A stretch of 64,000 nt of DNA from the NCBI GenBank assembly GCA_019693395.1, contig JAAMXP010000672.1, forward strand, positions 3,926-67,925, given 5' to 3'. Every line of letters begins with the position of its first letter. The stretch's first letter is position 1. Source of the DNA: Ettlia oleoabundans. Its lineage: Eukaryota; Chlorophyta; Chlorophyceae; Chlamydomonadales. Both the position numbers and the translations under genes were made by a program. Shown here piece by piece: positions 34,049-48,332 of the stretch. The notes beneath the pieces are model-generated. The model did not search any database. It worked only from the letters and a program-made list of their open reading frames with translations, and had not been told where the DNA came from.

Positions 34049-35250
34049 CTAGTACTGTCCTGAGTTGTATAGGCTGCCCAGCACCCGTCCCGCCTCCAGG
34101 CATCCCATGCGTTCGGCCAGGCGGAACCAACGTATGGCAGCAGCATTGTCCACGCGGGTGCCCTCACCATCCAAAAAGAGATAGCCCAGAATCAGAGCCA
34201 CCTACATCGGTTTGGACAGAACATGGATTGTTCAGGCGGCGCGCAAGCATACTTGTGTTTTAGCAGAGGGCAGGGAGGGAGGCACAGCAACAAATTGTAG
34301 AATATACTTCCAGTGCTGCCTGTAGCACCCACCTGTGCCAGAACCTGGCGGCAGTTGCCCTGGGTCATCAGCACAGGCATGCGTGGCTGCTGCAGCTCAC
34401 AGACCCCCTCAGCGTTTGTGTTGTGGGCGGTATAGGCACCAGGAGCAGGTGCTGGGTGCTGTCCCACAATCTCCTCCAGCTGCCTGGCGGCGCGGGACAG
34501 CCACATCAGCGCCTCCTCAGAGTCATGAGCCAGGCCCATGAGGCCCTGCAGCATGATAGAAAGAAAGGTGGTCAGCAGAAACAACAAAAGAAAGAAGGGC
34601 ATTCTTACTTGCGCAGGGAGTGGGACACACAGTGGTAGCAAAAATTGGCATGCACTCGGCATTGCCAGCAACGCCCCATCCACTGCGGCTCATGTCAGCA
34701 GTACCAGCAGTACCTTGTAGTACCCATACCCCAACTTCCACTGCGCTTCTGGGTGGCCCGCTTTGGCGGCACGCTGCCAGTACCGGGCAGCCTCTGCGGC
34801 CACGCCTGCTGCGCGCGCTGTGCCGACCCTAGCACCTCGCCCCAGCGTCACTGCATCCGCCGCAGAGCCGTACCAAGTGCATGCCAGATGACTGGCCGCA
34901 AGAGAGGAGCCCGCAGACGCTGTGGCTGAGGAGGTGGTGCCACTCTGGCCCTGCTGTTCCAGGTAGCGAGCGGCGGCTACTGTGGCTGCCACGTTGCCAG
35001 CCTTCACAGCCTGCTGCACCAACCACGGCAACTGGATGCCGCCACTGCCACCGTCCCTGCGGCTTCTGTTGCGACTAGCACTGTTGTTTTCGCCATCAGG
35101 ACTACTGGTACCAGCAGTAAAGCCACGCTGGACAGCGCTGGCGGGTGCCAGCAGCTCAAGGTGCGAGAAGCGCAGCAGGCGTAGCGTGCTGCGCTCTGCC
35201 CCCAGGCCCTGCCGCCAACTGGCGCACACGTGGCTCAGCGCTCGGGCCAT
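34049..35250 (-). CDS. Sel1-like repeat protein, possibly mitochondrial
   Basis: Three minus-strand exons: 35250-34714, 34545-34333 and 34201-34049 (TAG); 300 residues, phase 0 throughout. The N-terminus (MARALSHVCASWRQGLGAER and following) is basic and Ser/Leu-rich, like an organellar presequence. Sel1-type helical hairpins are visible: AARYWQRAAKAGHPEAQWKL followed by GYGYYK and GLMGLAHDSEEALMWLSRAA, NCRQVLAQVALILGYLFLDG, and VDNAAAIRWFRLAERMGCLE ending VLGSLYNSGQY. The last exon contains no internal start-led frame but continues the repeat register perfectly. Sel1 repeats are protein-interaction scaffolds (as in ERAD or mitochondrial assembly factors); the partner is unknown. It lies 129 bp from the stop of the upstream Q-rich gene on the same strand. 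Confidence 0.85.
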
Positions 35251-35379
35251 ATGGCTGCTGTGCCCTGCAAGGCATGACGAGGTGATAAGGGTGGCCGCGA
35301 GGCCTTGAGGATAAGATGAAAGGTAAGTCTGTGTCTGGGGCCGACTTGTGCCAGTCAACGACCCTCGATACGCTGTTCA

Positions 35380-37168
35380 CTATGTACAGCACAATGCAGG
35401 GGGCACTTTATCAGCAAGCATCGAAGAACATGCTGAGTGCTGAGGCCAGGTATGCGGCAGCGTATAATTTTTGCCACATGATTGCCAAGGGAGCAGCTGA
35501 CCCGCTTGTGCTAAAACCAGCGCCAGCATCTCCGGCTGCAGCTCGCTCCACCTCGAGCGCTCAAGGCTGCTGCGGTGCCTGGCTGGGTGCTGTGCTGAAG
35601 ATGGGATGTCTGCCTGAGCACCTGATGGGGACCCTGACCGCACAAAACCTGCTTCCAGGCATGCAGATTCGCTGCTTACCAAGCCGCTGGACAGGCTGGT
35701 GCCAACAGGGGCCGAAGGTGCAGCAGGCTTCTTGCCCGCCCTACGTGGGATAGCTGCACCTGCTCCTGCTGATGGTAGTGGCGCTGGTGCTGCTACCCCA
35801 ACTGCCGCCACGCCTGCTGATTGTGTTGCTAGCGGGGACGAGGAGGCCTCCGTTGCTGGTGCTGGCATTGATGCTGATGCTGCTGATGGGGAAGCAGCCG
35901 TTGCCCCGCCCTGCCAGCTCAGCGATGTGGCTCGCCCCGCGATGCTCCACAGCAGCTGCTGCCTGGGCTCGCACTCAAATGTGGGCACGTTGTGCTGCGC
36001 ATGTGGCCGCTGACTCACCGCCTGCAGCTGGTGCTGCTGACGTGCTGCCCGGCGAGCCAAGGGCTGCTGCTGCTGCTGCTGAACCTGCTCTCGAGGCACC
36101 GCTGCGGGCTGGGCTTGTGGGCGTGGCTGGAGCGGCTTATATGTCTGCTCTAACTCCTGTTCTGGTAAGCCTACCATAGTAGCTGCAGCTGCAGCTGGCT
36201 GGCGATGCGGTGTGTTAGGGCCCGTCACGGCTGGCTCGGGAGCCTGTCCAACCTGCACCTCTGTATGTGGCCGTGCCGCCGCCGCTCCAGATGCTACCTC
36301 GTCATCCCATGGAGCAGCCGCTGCCCCCGGCTCGCGCAGCAGCTGCCGCAGCATGGCCTGCTGCTGGTGGTGCAATTCAAGAGAACGCTTGCGACGGCTA
36401 CCCCTGCCGCTGTTGCTGGGGCTGACAGTGGGGCCTGCGCTGTCAGTACTGGACTTGTAGGCACTGGTCAGGCGCCAGTCTGTGCCACGGTGCAGATGCT
36501 TCTCTGCAAGCTGTTGCACCTGGTGCTGCAGCTGGTCCTCGTAAAGTGCCTCAGGCAGTGCCAGCACAGCATCGCCGCACACCTGCAAGCAGCAACTTGC
36601 AATAGCTCCGCTCAAGCACCCAACCATAAGCCTGTGCTTGGCGGTGCTGGCAAGCGAGGGCAAGGCTGGCAGGCTGGAGCTCTGTGTTTACGGCCAGGGA
36701 TGCAAAAGGCATAATAGCAGATCGGCATGGCGAAACATTGAGCGGAGCTGCAGATTCATATGAAGTAAGACGCTGATGCTTGCCTGCGTGTTTGCCAGGC
36801 CCGAGGCTAGCTGGTTGTGAGGGCAGGACAGCGGTGCATGCTGCCAATGGAGCCGCCCGCAGCCACCGATGATGCTTGTCTGGTATAGGTTACCCTGCAG
36901 ATGCACAGGTTGGGTGGATCAGTGTCAAGGATACGTGCTCCACAAGGGTCAAGCAGGGCGGCCCACAACCAAGTGGTTGCAGAGCGCCAGTGGCGGTGTG
37001 TGGGGCAACCCTCGATTCCCGAGCTACCGCTGCAGGCAGAGCCCATCATGATCACCTTGTTGCGCTCACCTGCTGCAACACATCCTCAGGACGCGTACCG
37101 GCAGGCAGAACTTGGAGCTCCACCAACTCCCCCGAGCCGTCCGGCACCTGCAGCAACAGACAGCGCAT
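35380..37168 (-). CDS. Gln/Ala-rich protein of unknown function
   Basis: Minus strand. Proposed exons are 37168-37070 (MRCLLLQVPDGSGELVELQV), 37010-36894 (tentative; GARILDTDPPNLCICR), 36582-36019, 35958-35680, and a last exon from about 35610 to a stop at 35380-35382. The best-supported part begins VCGDAVLALPEALYEDQLQH, then EKHLHRGTDWRL, followed by long Ala/Pro/Gln/Ser low complexity and a basic SRRKRS patch. The N-terminal third looks conserved and folded, with Cys residues near the exon 2-3 junction (CICRVCGD). I do not recognise a family. The exon 2 acceptor and the final intron are uncertain; low-complexity reading frames here stay open in more than one way. Confidence 0.5.
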
Positions 37169-37445
37169 GGCTGCCTGCTGATCGCGCCGCCGTGTCCAGC
37201 ACGTTACCAAGGCCAGGGGAACGAAGGGACCTGCGTTTGCAAACGTATGCTGTGTGCTGCGCCGTGGAGGCTCATATGTTGTCCAATGCTCCAATGCGTC
37301 GATGAAACTACTACTTCGACACGCAGATTGTCACGTTATGGCGTCAGCTATGGGTCATTCGCAGTCGGCCGCGCTGCAGACAAGCCATTTGCACCAAAAC
37401 ACCTGCCCCTGTTCCCAGGCGCCTGAGAGAACGATATTCCGGCAC
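37169..37445. promoter_or_regulatory. divergent promoter, Q-rich gene / TM-Cys protein
   Basis: A 277-bp spacer between opposite start codons; both 5' regions must lie here. Confidence 0.45.
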
Positions 37446-38001
37446 ATGCGTGCATTACCAGCGTGTCGGACGCACCACTTGCGGCCCCATGGCAGAGCAG
37501 CAGCGGCGGCGGCAGGGCCAGTGGCGGCAGTAACCGTAGCGGCAGGAGCGACGGCGGGCGGTGCAGCAGCAGGTCTGCCGCAGCTTGCTGCTGACCTTGC
37601 GGCGGCAGTGGACGAAGCGCCGGCGTGGACGCTGGATCAAGCGGTTGGTCTTGTGTTTGGCGGCCTGCTGCTTCTCTTATACCTCAGCTCAACTCAGGTG
37701 CGAAGGGCCCCCCAAAAAGCCAGCCCAGATGTTGCTGCCCCATATTGCTCATGCATGCACAACAGAACGCTATCTTATAAGTTGATTGCCTAATCCGACA
37801 AGCAGCTGGCGTCATGTTTTTTGGCTTATATAAACGTTCCACCCATCGCACAAGTCCGCCCATCCACGTGTCAAGCTGTTGCAGGTTGACCGCTTTGTGG
37901 CGCGGCAGCAGCGGCGGCAGCTGGGGCTGTGCGAGGAATGTGGCGGCCTGTTTGAGCCTGGCAGCTGCGCAGATCAGAGCTGCCCTGCCCGTCGGCAGTA
38001 G
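37446..38001 (+). CDS. small single-TM protein with C-terminal Cys motif
   Basis: Two exons, 37446-37697 and 37885-38001 (TAG), 122 residues, phase 0. The N-terminus is Arg/His/Ala-rich and could be a plastid or mitochondrial presequence. A hydrophobic helix (AVGLVFGGLLLLLYLSS) is followed by VDRFVARQQRRQLGLCEECG and a tail with C-x2-C then two further Cys (LCEECGGLFEPGSC, SCPARR), which suggests a small zinc ribbon exposed beyond the membrane. The exon split falls exactly between helix and Cys module. I know of no function; an organellar membrane assembly factor is a guess. Confidence 0.7.
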
Positions 38002-38638
38002 CAGCAGTAGGCAACCATCAGCAGCTCTTCCAGCACAAGCCCTCATGGGTTTGTGTTCAACCATGATCGGGCTACTTTCTCCTGCACATTTTTCCTCAAC
38101 CCGTCCGATGGAATTTTTTCCGCTCTCAGTCTGTTTTATTGGGGTCTGCTCAATTTACATATTTGTTGAAAATTGATCTCAATAACTTCCGTGCGTATGC
38201 GCAAGCGGGTTTGCACAGACAACAAGTCAATTCGCAGCATGGGACAATACACGGAGCAGGACGCAGGATCACAAGCAAAACGTGCCTCTGCTCACCATTT
38301 GCCAGCGCACAAGCTTTCTGGCAAGGCACCAACAGGCTCTAATAACACACCAGCCGAGGGCATTGAATGGTCTTCGCAATGGGGTAAGTGGATTGTGTAG
38401 GCAGGCACAGCCCCCAGTAGGCGCTCAACTGGTACATTTGCTTGCAAATGCAGCAGCCTTGCCACCAGCTCATGCTAGCAGCACTTGCTGCCATTTCAGT
38501 CCAGCAACATAGTTAAGAGCTGTCTACTTGAGACAGCTCGTTGAGCTGGGAGCTGCCATCAGCCGACAGCTCACGCGGGATGTGGTGTTTCACACAGTGG
38601 GAATGGGCAGGTCGTGCCAGCCCACCAGCCCTCTCAGT
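38002..38638. other. convergent intergenic region
   Basis: Tail-to-tail interval between the TM-Cys gene (+) and the SWIB gene (-). A minus-strand TGTAA at 38159-38155 may end the SWIB transcript. No coding exon seen. Confidence 0.45.
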
Positions 38639-41600
38639 TCATGCATATCCCGTGATGTGGTCCTTGATGAGCTTGCTGAAGCCAAAGCCCTTGAACCGCA
38701 CCTCCCCTGTTAGCCCCTGGAGCGCATCATCGGCAAGGATGAACGACTTGTCTGTTGGGTCCTGCACAAAACACAGGCATGTGACAAATTGGAGGGGCCG
38801 GCAGGTGAGAGGGGATACGGCAGCCCTGGCCAGCCAGATAGTCGATGAACAATCACGCAATCAAGCGTGCCATATGCATAGGGTCAAGCAAAGCAACATG
38901 GGAGGGCCGGGCAGTAAAGGCAGCTAGGCAGAGGGGAAGGCAGCAGGGGGATCCAAGGCAGCATAGGGTGATAATAAGGGTGTTTGGTGGTTGCCATAAG
39001 ACTGCTTTGTTATGCAGCCTTTTTTGACATGTGGGGCAGGTTCCCTGCTGCCTCCGCACCTGCAGGCCCTTCTCCTTGCAGTACGCCCAGAAGTACTTGG
39101 TGATTTCAGGGCGGGAGGCGGTGGGCTTTCCGATCCATGCAGCCAAGTCAGCGGACAACCTGCATGTGTTGAGGGTGCAAGTTGTTCAAGAGAGCCAGCA
39201 GTAACGGCAGTACATGGTCGCAGGCGCCTGAGGCCACCCCTGGTTTATATCAACATCAGCCAGGGGCGCGGAGCAGTGCTGCAGGTTGGCACCAGAACAG
39301 CTCCGGGTGGCGTTCCCACGTGCTGTGCCCCTTCCCTCGTGATGCAGCGGGCTGCCTCACGACTGACACAGTGCTGGCAGCAGGGCATGCTTACCCCCCC
39401 TTCCCTCACCCCACGCACCCACATCCAGACCCACACACTCACCCCATGAAGACCACCATACCACCCACACCCAGACATCCATGTAATGCTCTTGCACCCA
39501 TACACTCACGTGCATTCCTTGGTGAACCCGTTTGGCTTCTTCTCCTTCCCCTCATCCCCCGCGCTGCTGCCCCGCTTGCGACTGCCGCTGGCCTTGGGGG
39601 CTGTGGCGGCAGCTTTCCGCGCTTTCTTTGGTGCCGGCCGCTGCTCCTCCGCCTCCTCTGCCTCCTCCTCTTCACTGCCGCCCTCCTCCTCGCTGGCGTC
39701 GTCATCGCTGCCACCAACCACATCTGTGGATCCAACAAAGCAGGTGGGTGAGCGGGCAGGCAGCTGGTGGCAGGCAGGCACGTGAGCAGCAAGGCAAGCA
39801 GGCACTAAGGTGCGTTCAGCAAGCCTCCTATGGCATTGCAAACGCAAGCAAGAATGTTCCGTGCAAGAATCGTCCCTTGTTCTGTCCTTCCCACATTGCT
39901 GAAAGGCGCTCGTTGTCCACACTTGGAGAGCGCAATTCGCTGCGCGCAAATTACTGGAATAGTGTTCGATTGATGCGGCGCACCGCTGCCCACCATTTAC
40001 TCACCGCTGGTTTTGCAGTGCTTGGACAGCTGTTTCTGCAGCTTGAACATATTGCAGCGCGTGCCTGTGAACAGCGTCTTCAGCTTGTCGTCTGCAGCAG
40101 GGAGTGAATTGATGTGTGGGTCCAGGGAGGCCAGCAAACACCCAAGCTGGGGAGTTCCACACCTGATGGTTTTTATGTGCGAGGCAAAACCACCAAATCT
40201 CAAGCAAAGCAAACAAAGGCTGTCAATATATTCATTCGCTGCTGAAATGACTGAGCGCTCACCAAAGATGATGGTGCGCTTGTCCTTGGGGTCCTGCAGC
40301 TGGTGCTCCTTAATATACGCCCACAGACGCTTCACAACCTGCAGGCAGGCATGCCTGGGTGAGTCAGAACTGTTGATGTGCTCTACTACTGCTGCAGCAG
40401 CAAGCTAGTGCCTGGGGGGGCTCGTAGCAAAGTTACCCACTCTTGCAAACAGCCCCGGCTGCTGCTGTAATGCGCGTGTGCACCTCTGGCTGCTGCCAGC
40501 ACCTACCTGCGTGCGGGGCAACCGCTCCTCTCCCAAAAATTCCTGCATCTCCGGGCTGAGGAAGGAGCCCAAGCTGCTGCCGTCAGCAGCCTTGCGCTTC
40601 CGCCCCTTGGCACTGCAGGCAAGGGCAAGTAGGTTGAAGGAAGGTAGGAGGAGGGCAGGCATGAACATGCCAGCGTGCCATTTACAACTTGTTGTAAAGC
40701 AAAAGCAAGCTTCCGTAGGCTTGACCGGCCTAGAAATAATGCAGGGAGCCAGACATGCTCCAAACTCACGCAGGAGCCTCCTCCTCCTCCTCCTCTGCCT
40801 CTGCGCCGTTATCCCCAACCTGTAGGCAGGGGAGACATGGAGTTGAAAGCAAAGGAAGCGTAGCCCAAACGTAACTGTCGCAGCACCGCTGCCGGCACCT
40901 GAGTGCCTCAAGTTGACATACACAGTTGCAGAGCACAATTGTCCCACAGGCACCGCTAGGTCACTCAGCTACCTGTCACATTTGCCTCCCCTAGCCTTCC
41001 CTGCCCTTGCATGGCCCCCAAGGTCCCACATACCTGTGCCGCTTCCTCCGCATCTGCCTCCTCCAAGTACCTGTTGATCTGGGCTCGCAGCAGCCCCTTG
41101 CGCCCCGACAGGTCAACCCCATACTCTCCCTCCAGCTGCCGCCGCAACTGCTTCTCTGCAGGGCAGGCAATTGCAGAAGCAAGAAAGCAGGTAGGCTGGC
41201 ACGCAAAAGATGAACCCAACACGGCGAGAGTTGCACAATTCAAGCGGCAAAAGTCAACACTGGCAATACAGTGTACCATTGTTGCATGTTGTGTGAACCA
41301 CACAACTCAGCTCGGCTGGCACAAACAGAGGTGTGCACCTCCCACTTGTCTGTGCTGAAGAGGCAGTGCCTTAACCACCCCCACACTTGCTCATTGCGGA
41401 AGCTGCCAATGGGAAGGTCAGGTAGCAACAGCTGGCCACACGGTGTGAATAGCGCATGCAGTGCACATCGCCCATCCACCCACTCACCGGTCGTCGTTGC
41501 AAGGTCCACCTTTGCCAGCAGTTCACGCAGCCGCGCCACAAGCACCTCGTCACTAGGGGGCTCAACGGCTGCAGTCTCCGTCTGAGCCTCGCCAGACTGC

Positions 41601-42019
41601 TCTGGTTTTACATCCTCCTGTCCCTCTGCTGCCACAGGCTCTTCCTTTGCTACCGCTCCATCCCCCTCCACCTTCACTGCTGCACCTGCCTCTGCTGCAC
41701 CTGCCTCTGCTGCTGCTGCCACTGGTGCCCCAGTGTCGGCTGCTGTAGCTGGCGCGGCACTCCCCCCATCTGCTGCTGGCGCGTCCGTTGCGGGCGGTCG
41801 GGCTGGCTCTGCGCCATCCGGTGAGTCATGTTGACCTACTTCCGGACCCGCTGCAGGAGCATCGCCATCCGCAGCGGCGACAGGAGCGGCCTCATCCTCC
41901 TGCGCCGCTACCGGCGGTGGCGGTGCGACTTGCTCATCTATCGGTTCTCCAGCTGATGCGATGGCATCTTGGGGCGGTGGCGGCACGTTTGTGACCGGTC
42001 CTGTTTCTGATTCCGCCAT
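38639..42019 (-). CDS. DEK_C and double SWIB/MDM2 domain chromatin protein
   Basis: Nine minus-strand exons: 42019-41488, 41155-41034, 40819-40770, 40612-40507, 40338-40263, 40091-40005, 39723-39510, 39159-39060 and 38761-38639 (TGA); 469 residues, phases close. Residues 1-150 are acidic and Ala/Pro-rich. A DEK_C-type helical domain follows (about 155-212: LRELLAKVDLATTT, EKQLRRQLEGEYGVDLSGRK, INRYLEEAD). Then come two SWIB domains: about 250-322 (VVKRLWAYIKEHQLQDPKDK, DDKLKTLFTGTRCNMFKLQK) and about 395-469 (LSADLAAWIGKPTASRPEIT, YFWAYCKEKGLQDPTDKSFI, GFGFSKLIKDHI), separated by an acidic/Lys-rich linker. The order DEK_C-SWIB-SWIB is that of plant SWIB proteins linked to chromatin remodelling. 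A nuclear role is inferred. Confidence 0.93.
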
Positions 42020-42915
42020 CGCTCTTTGCGCACCCTTCGGTATATGCAATGCGCGCGCCACAAATTCAAACACAGGCTGCTAATGGCCCACAACGCCTAT
42101 TCGTGCATTCAGGTGGGCTGCCAAGCTGGCAGGCTTGGGCACCCTGACCCGCCATTCGTCGCTTTATCCCACCGCCCGTTCCCAACCGTGCACCCACTTT
42201 TTGTAGATGTTTGGTCTAATGTGACTCGAATCAATAGAATCTACCTAAGTCTCCACCTCAGCAGCAGTTTTGCTCATCAGTTGTCGATTGGACAGCGCTG
42301 CGGAGCTAGTTCCTGCCCATGGCTCTTGTTGCAACCCAGGCACGGGCCTTCACTGTCCCTGAGGTTTGCTTGCATGTATTTCCAGAAGCATATTGAAATC
42401 ACGACATGCACTCAAGTCCAACTCAAGGGCAGGTGCTGAATGCAGGAAGGAGCACAGCAGGTGGGCTGGCTGACAGGTTGCATCAGCTACAAAAGATAGC
42501 ATGTGACACATATGACTCAACCAGGATTGAAGCCTTTTGGACCTGCCACTCCTCACCAGCAAAACAATGAGCACTAGTAGTAGGCACATGGCCATGATGC
42601 GCTGGCGCTGTCAAGGCGCCACCAGCAGTGCTGAAGCCAACGTCGGTCAAGGGCATGGCCTCATCATACAAGCCCCGTGTCCCATGTGGCACCAAATGAT
42701 GTGCCGTACGGGTGGAAGCTATTGGGAAGGCTCTTGGCCAAACCCTCTAATGAGCAGCAGAAAATCACTGTCTGCTGCGCGATTTCTTGCAGGGTGACCG
42801 CCGGGCGTGAGTTGGCGCTGACAGGATGCAAAGTATATTCATAAAAAGTACTGTCCGCCATTTACTCACGCGTTTCATTTGGCACCTCAAAGTTTCTTTA
42901 GAATTTTCTGGCAGT
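42020..42915. other. divergent intergenic region (SWIB / FYV7-like)
   Basis: About 0.9 kb between opposite ATG codons. No convincing exon, RNA gene or repeat was recognised. Confidence 0.5.
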
Positions 42916-43403
42916 ATGAAGCCGCTGCACAACCCGAAACACAAGCACAAGAGGCAGCCCAAGCGTTTCGGGGCGTCCATCGGCTTGGAGAAGTTCTCTA
43001 AGCTGAAGAAGAGCAGTTTTGACAAGCGCGCCAAGGAGGAAAGGGAAAGGGCACTGAACGCCGCCAAAGTGAACGCCTACAAGAAGCTGAAGAAACGGCT
43101 AGGAGACAAACTAGAGCCCAGGGTCAAGCTTACCGAGGTGCTGACTTCATTCGGCTCAGGCAGCAGCATGCATGCTGCCGCCATGTCCCCGCCACTGCTG
43201 CTGCCGCTGCTCCGCCGTTGGCAAAAATCGTGCGGGAGTACCAGCTGATTGGCTGGGCTTGTTCTACGTCTGCAGGATGACCTAGATGGAGATGGGGAGC
43301 AGAGGCCGGCTACTCAGCAAGAGCAACAGTCACGGCAGTGGCAGCAAGTGCACCAAGGCAATGCAGCGGACGAGGCAGGCGAGCGTCAGCAAGATGGTCA
43401 CTC

Positions 43404-43451
<48 letters not shown>

Positions 43452-44222
43452 TCGACAGCAGTCCAAACAGGATCAGGGCGCTGAAGTTGGTGATCAGCAG
43501 ACTGGCGGTGGTGGGCGTGGCGGCCGCGGTGGCAGGGGTGGGCGAGGCGGCAGGGGAGGGCGTGGAGGCCGAGGCTGCGAGGGACGGGGCGACAAGAAGG
43601 CCAAGCCGCTGTCCCACGTGCAGCGCATCGCAGAAGAGGTGCACGCAGAGAAGGTGGGTAAGGAGGTGGTGCGAAGCCGCCCATCTGTATTTTGCTCAGA
43701 GGCGCCACCGCCTGTGGGATCCACCTGAGGTGGCCGCATGTGGGCTGAGGCACGTGCAACTCTCATAAATACATACATTACTGTGATGCCAGTAACCAGG
43801 CTTGCGATGTTCGTTCTCCTATACTGTTGCTTGCCCTTGATGGAGGATTGCTGCCCAGCGACTTTGAGCACAATTCTTGCATCTGATAGAATCCTAAAAC
43901 CCTCCCTGGCAACAGTTCTGTCAGCCTGCTGCCTTGTCCTCATCGTGCCGTACCGTGCTGCACCACATAGCAACACAGTGCATGCAGACATACCTACCTG
44001 AAACCACAGCACTACACCACACCCACCGCACGCGCCTTGCAGGAGGCGCGGCAGCTGGAGCGTGAAGCAGCCCAGCGCGCTGCTGAGGAGCGGCGCACGA
44101 AGCTAGCAGCAGATGCCAAACAGCGCGCTTCTCGATCCAAGGTGTTGTACAAGCGTACCGCTCACGGTCAGCCAGTGATGAAATATCGCGTGGAGAAACT
44201 GTTGGCGCAGCTGCAAAAGTAG
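42916..44222 (+). CDS. FYV7/CCDC59-like rRNA-processing protein
   Basis: Three exons, 42916-43137, 43276-43653 and 44043-44222 (TAG); 259 residues, all phase 0. The basic N-terminus (MKPLHNPKHKHKRQPKRFGA, KKSSFDKRAKEERERA) and the C-terminal block EARQLEREAAQRAAEERRTK, SRSKVLYKRTAHGQPVMKYR with VEKLLAQLQK match the Fyv7/TAP26 family, whose hallmark is a T-x-x-GQP-x-M segment before a short terminal helix. Family members act in 18S pre-rRNA processing in the nucleolus. The middle exon is low complexity: about 15 Gln (43405-43449) and a glycine/arginine RGG run (43504-43575), both unusual for this family. Confidence 0.85.
43405..43449 (+). repeat. (CAG)n polyglutamine tract
   Basis: In-frame CAG repeat in exon 2 of the FYV7-like gene coding about 15 Gln. 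Confidence 0.95.
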
Positions 44223-44383
44223 TAGCGCTGGCTGGACTCACATGCACTAACCTTGTACCGCAGCAGCAGCAGGAGGGAAATGCTGCAGTTCCGGACAGCG
44301 AGCTGAACATCATGCCTGGAATCTGGTCTGGTCATGTCGATACGTGATAGTGGCCATGCAGAATGGCAACCCGGCACTGCGCC

Positions 44384-44388
44384 TGTAA
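44384..44388 (+). terminator. polyadenylation signal TGTAA (FYV7-like)
   Basis: TGTAA about 160 nt past the stop. The convergent MTHFR signal lies only 160 bp further on. Confidence 0.45.
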
Positions 44389-44544
44389 ATCACGCCATTC
44401 TGCTCCTGCAAGGCCCCATTTGCCTCTGGGTGTTGCTTTGGTTAGGCTGCCTGTTGCTTCACACAACGAAATCTGTTGCTTGTCATCTGGCAACTTTCCT
44501 GCCTGTAGTAATAAACCATTGATCGCTGCCTGCTGTGCGCCGCA

Positions 44545-44549
44545 TTACA
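44545..44549 (-). terminator. polyadenylation signal TGTAA (MTHFR)
   Basis: Minus-strand TGTAA about 240 nt beyond the MTHFR stop. Confidence 0.4.
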
Positions 44550-44785
44550 GGTTTAGGGAGGGTGGTAGCAACAAAAAGAATTGCAGCTGTGAAAGTGAGG
44601 AGCGGGACATTTGAGTGTGGTGCTCAGCACCAGTGCATGCAACAGCAAATAAAAGAGTGGCGCAAGTAGCTGATGAAAGTAAATGCTCCTGCGCAGCAGC
44701 CAGCCGTCTAGTGGTTGCATCACCATGTCATGCTGCGCCGCACTGCGCATAATCAGGAAAGGTAGCAGTTGTGACCGGCCAGTGC

Positions 44786-47822
<3,037 letters not shown>

Positions 47823-48332
47823 GGCTGCCGGTGCTGCGGGGTGCTGCAGCAGCATATGGGAGCAGCGGAGCAGTGTGGCAGGGCGGTTGAAAGCGGGAGC
47901 GCAGCGGCAGCGGTGGAAGGCTGCCAGCGGGCGTCGCAATGTTCAGCCTAAGCCATGCTGTCGCTGCTGTCGTAAACTGCATTCCATTACTGCCTGCGCC
48001 TGCCTCAGCGGGCCAGTTGCGATGACAAAACAGGTACTCTGCAGGGACACTGAAACTGATTATCCACGAACCTTCTAACGTTGCTCAGCGGCAATGGAGG
48101 ACGATGGAAGTTTTGGGTGCTGAGCTAGGCGAGTTGCGTGGAGGGGCTCACTGCCAACACACATAAACAATAGGATCGTATTTATGCAGCGCAAGTAATG
48201 CCACAACACATGCGCACAACCGTCAGCTTTGCAAGTGAGTGCTTGTGCCCCATGGCGATGACCTTTCTTTCGTGGAGAACGTGCATCATACTGAAGCGGC
48301 AGAGCCATTATTACGCTGAAACACTTTGAGCA
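47823..48332. promoter_or_regulatory. divergent promoter, MTHFR / cis-prenyltransferase
   Basis: A 510-bp spacer between opposite start codons. No specific motif identified. Confidence 0.45.

Larger units (their letters stand above)
44223..44785. other. convergent intergenic region (FYV7-like / MTHFR)
   Basis: Holds both putative poly(A) signals (44384-44388 plus, 44549-44545 minus). No coding sequence seen. Confidence 0.5.
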
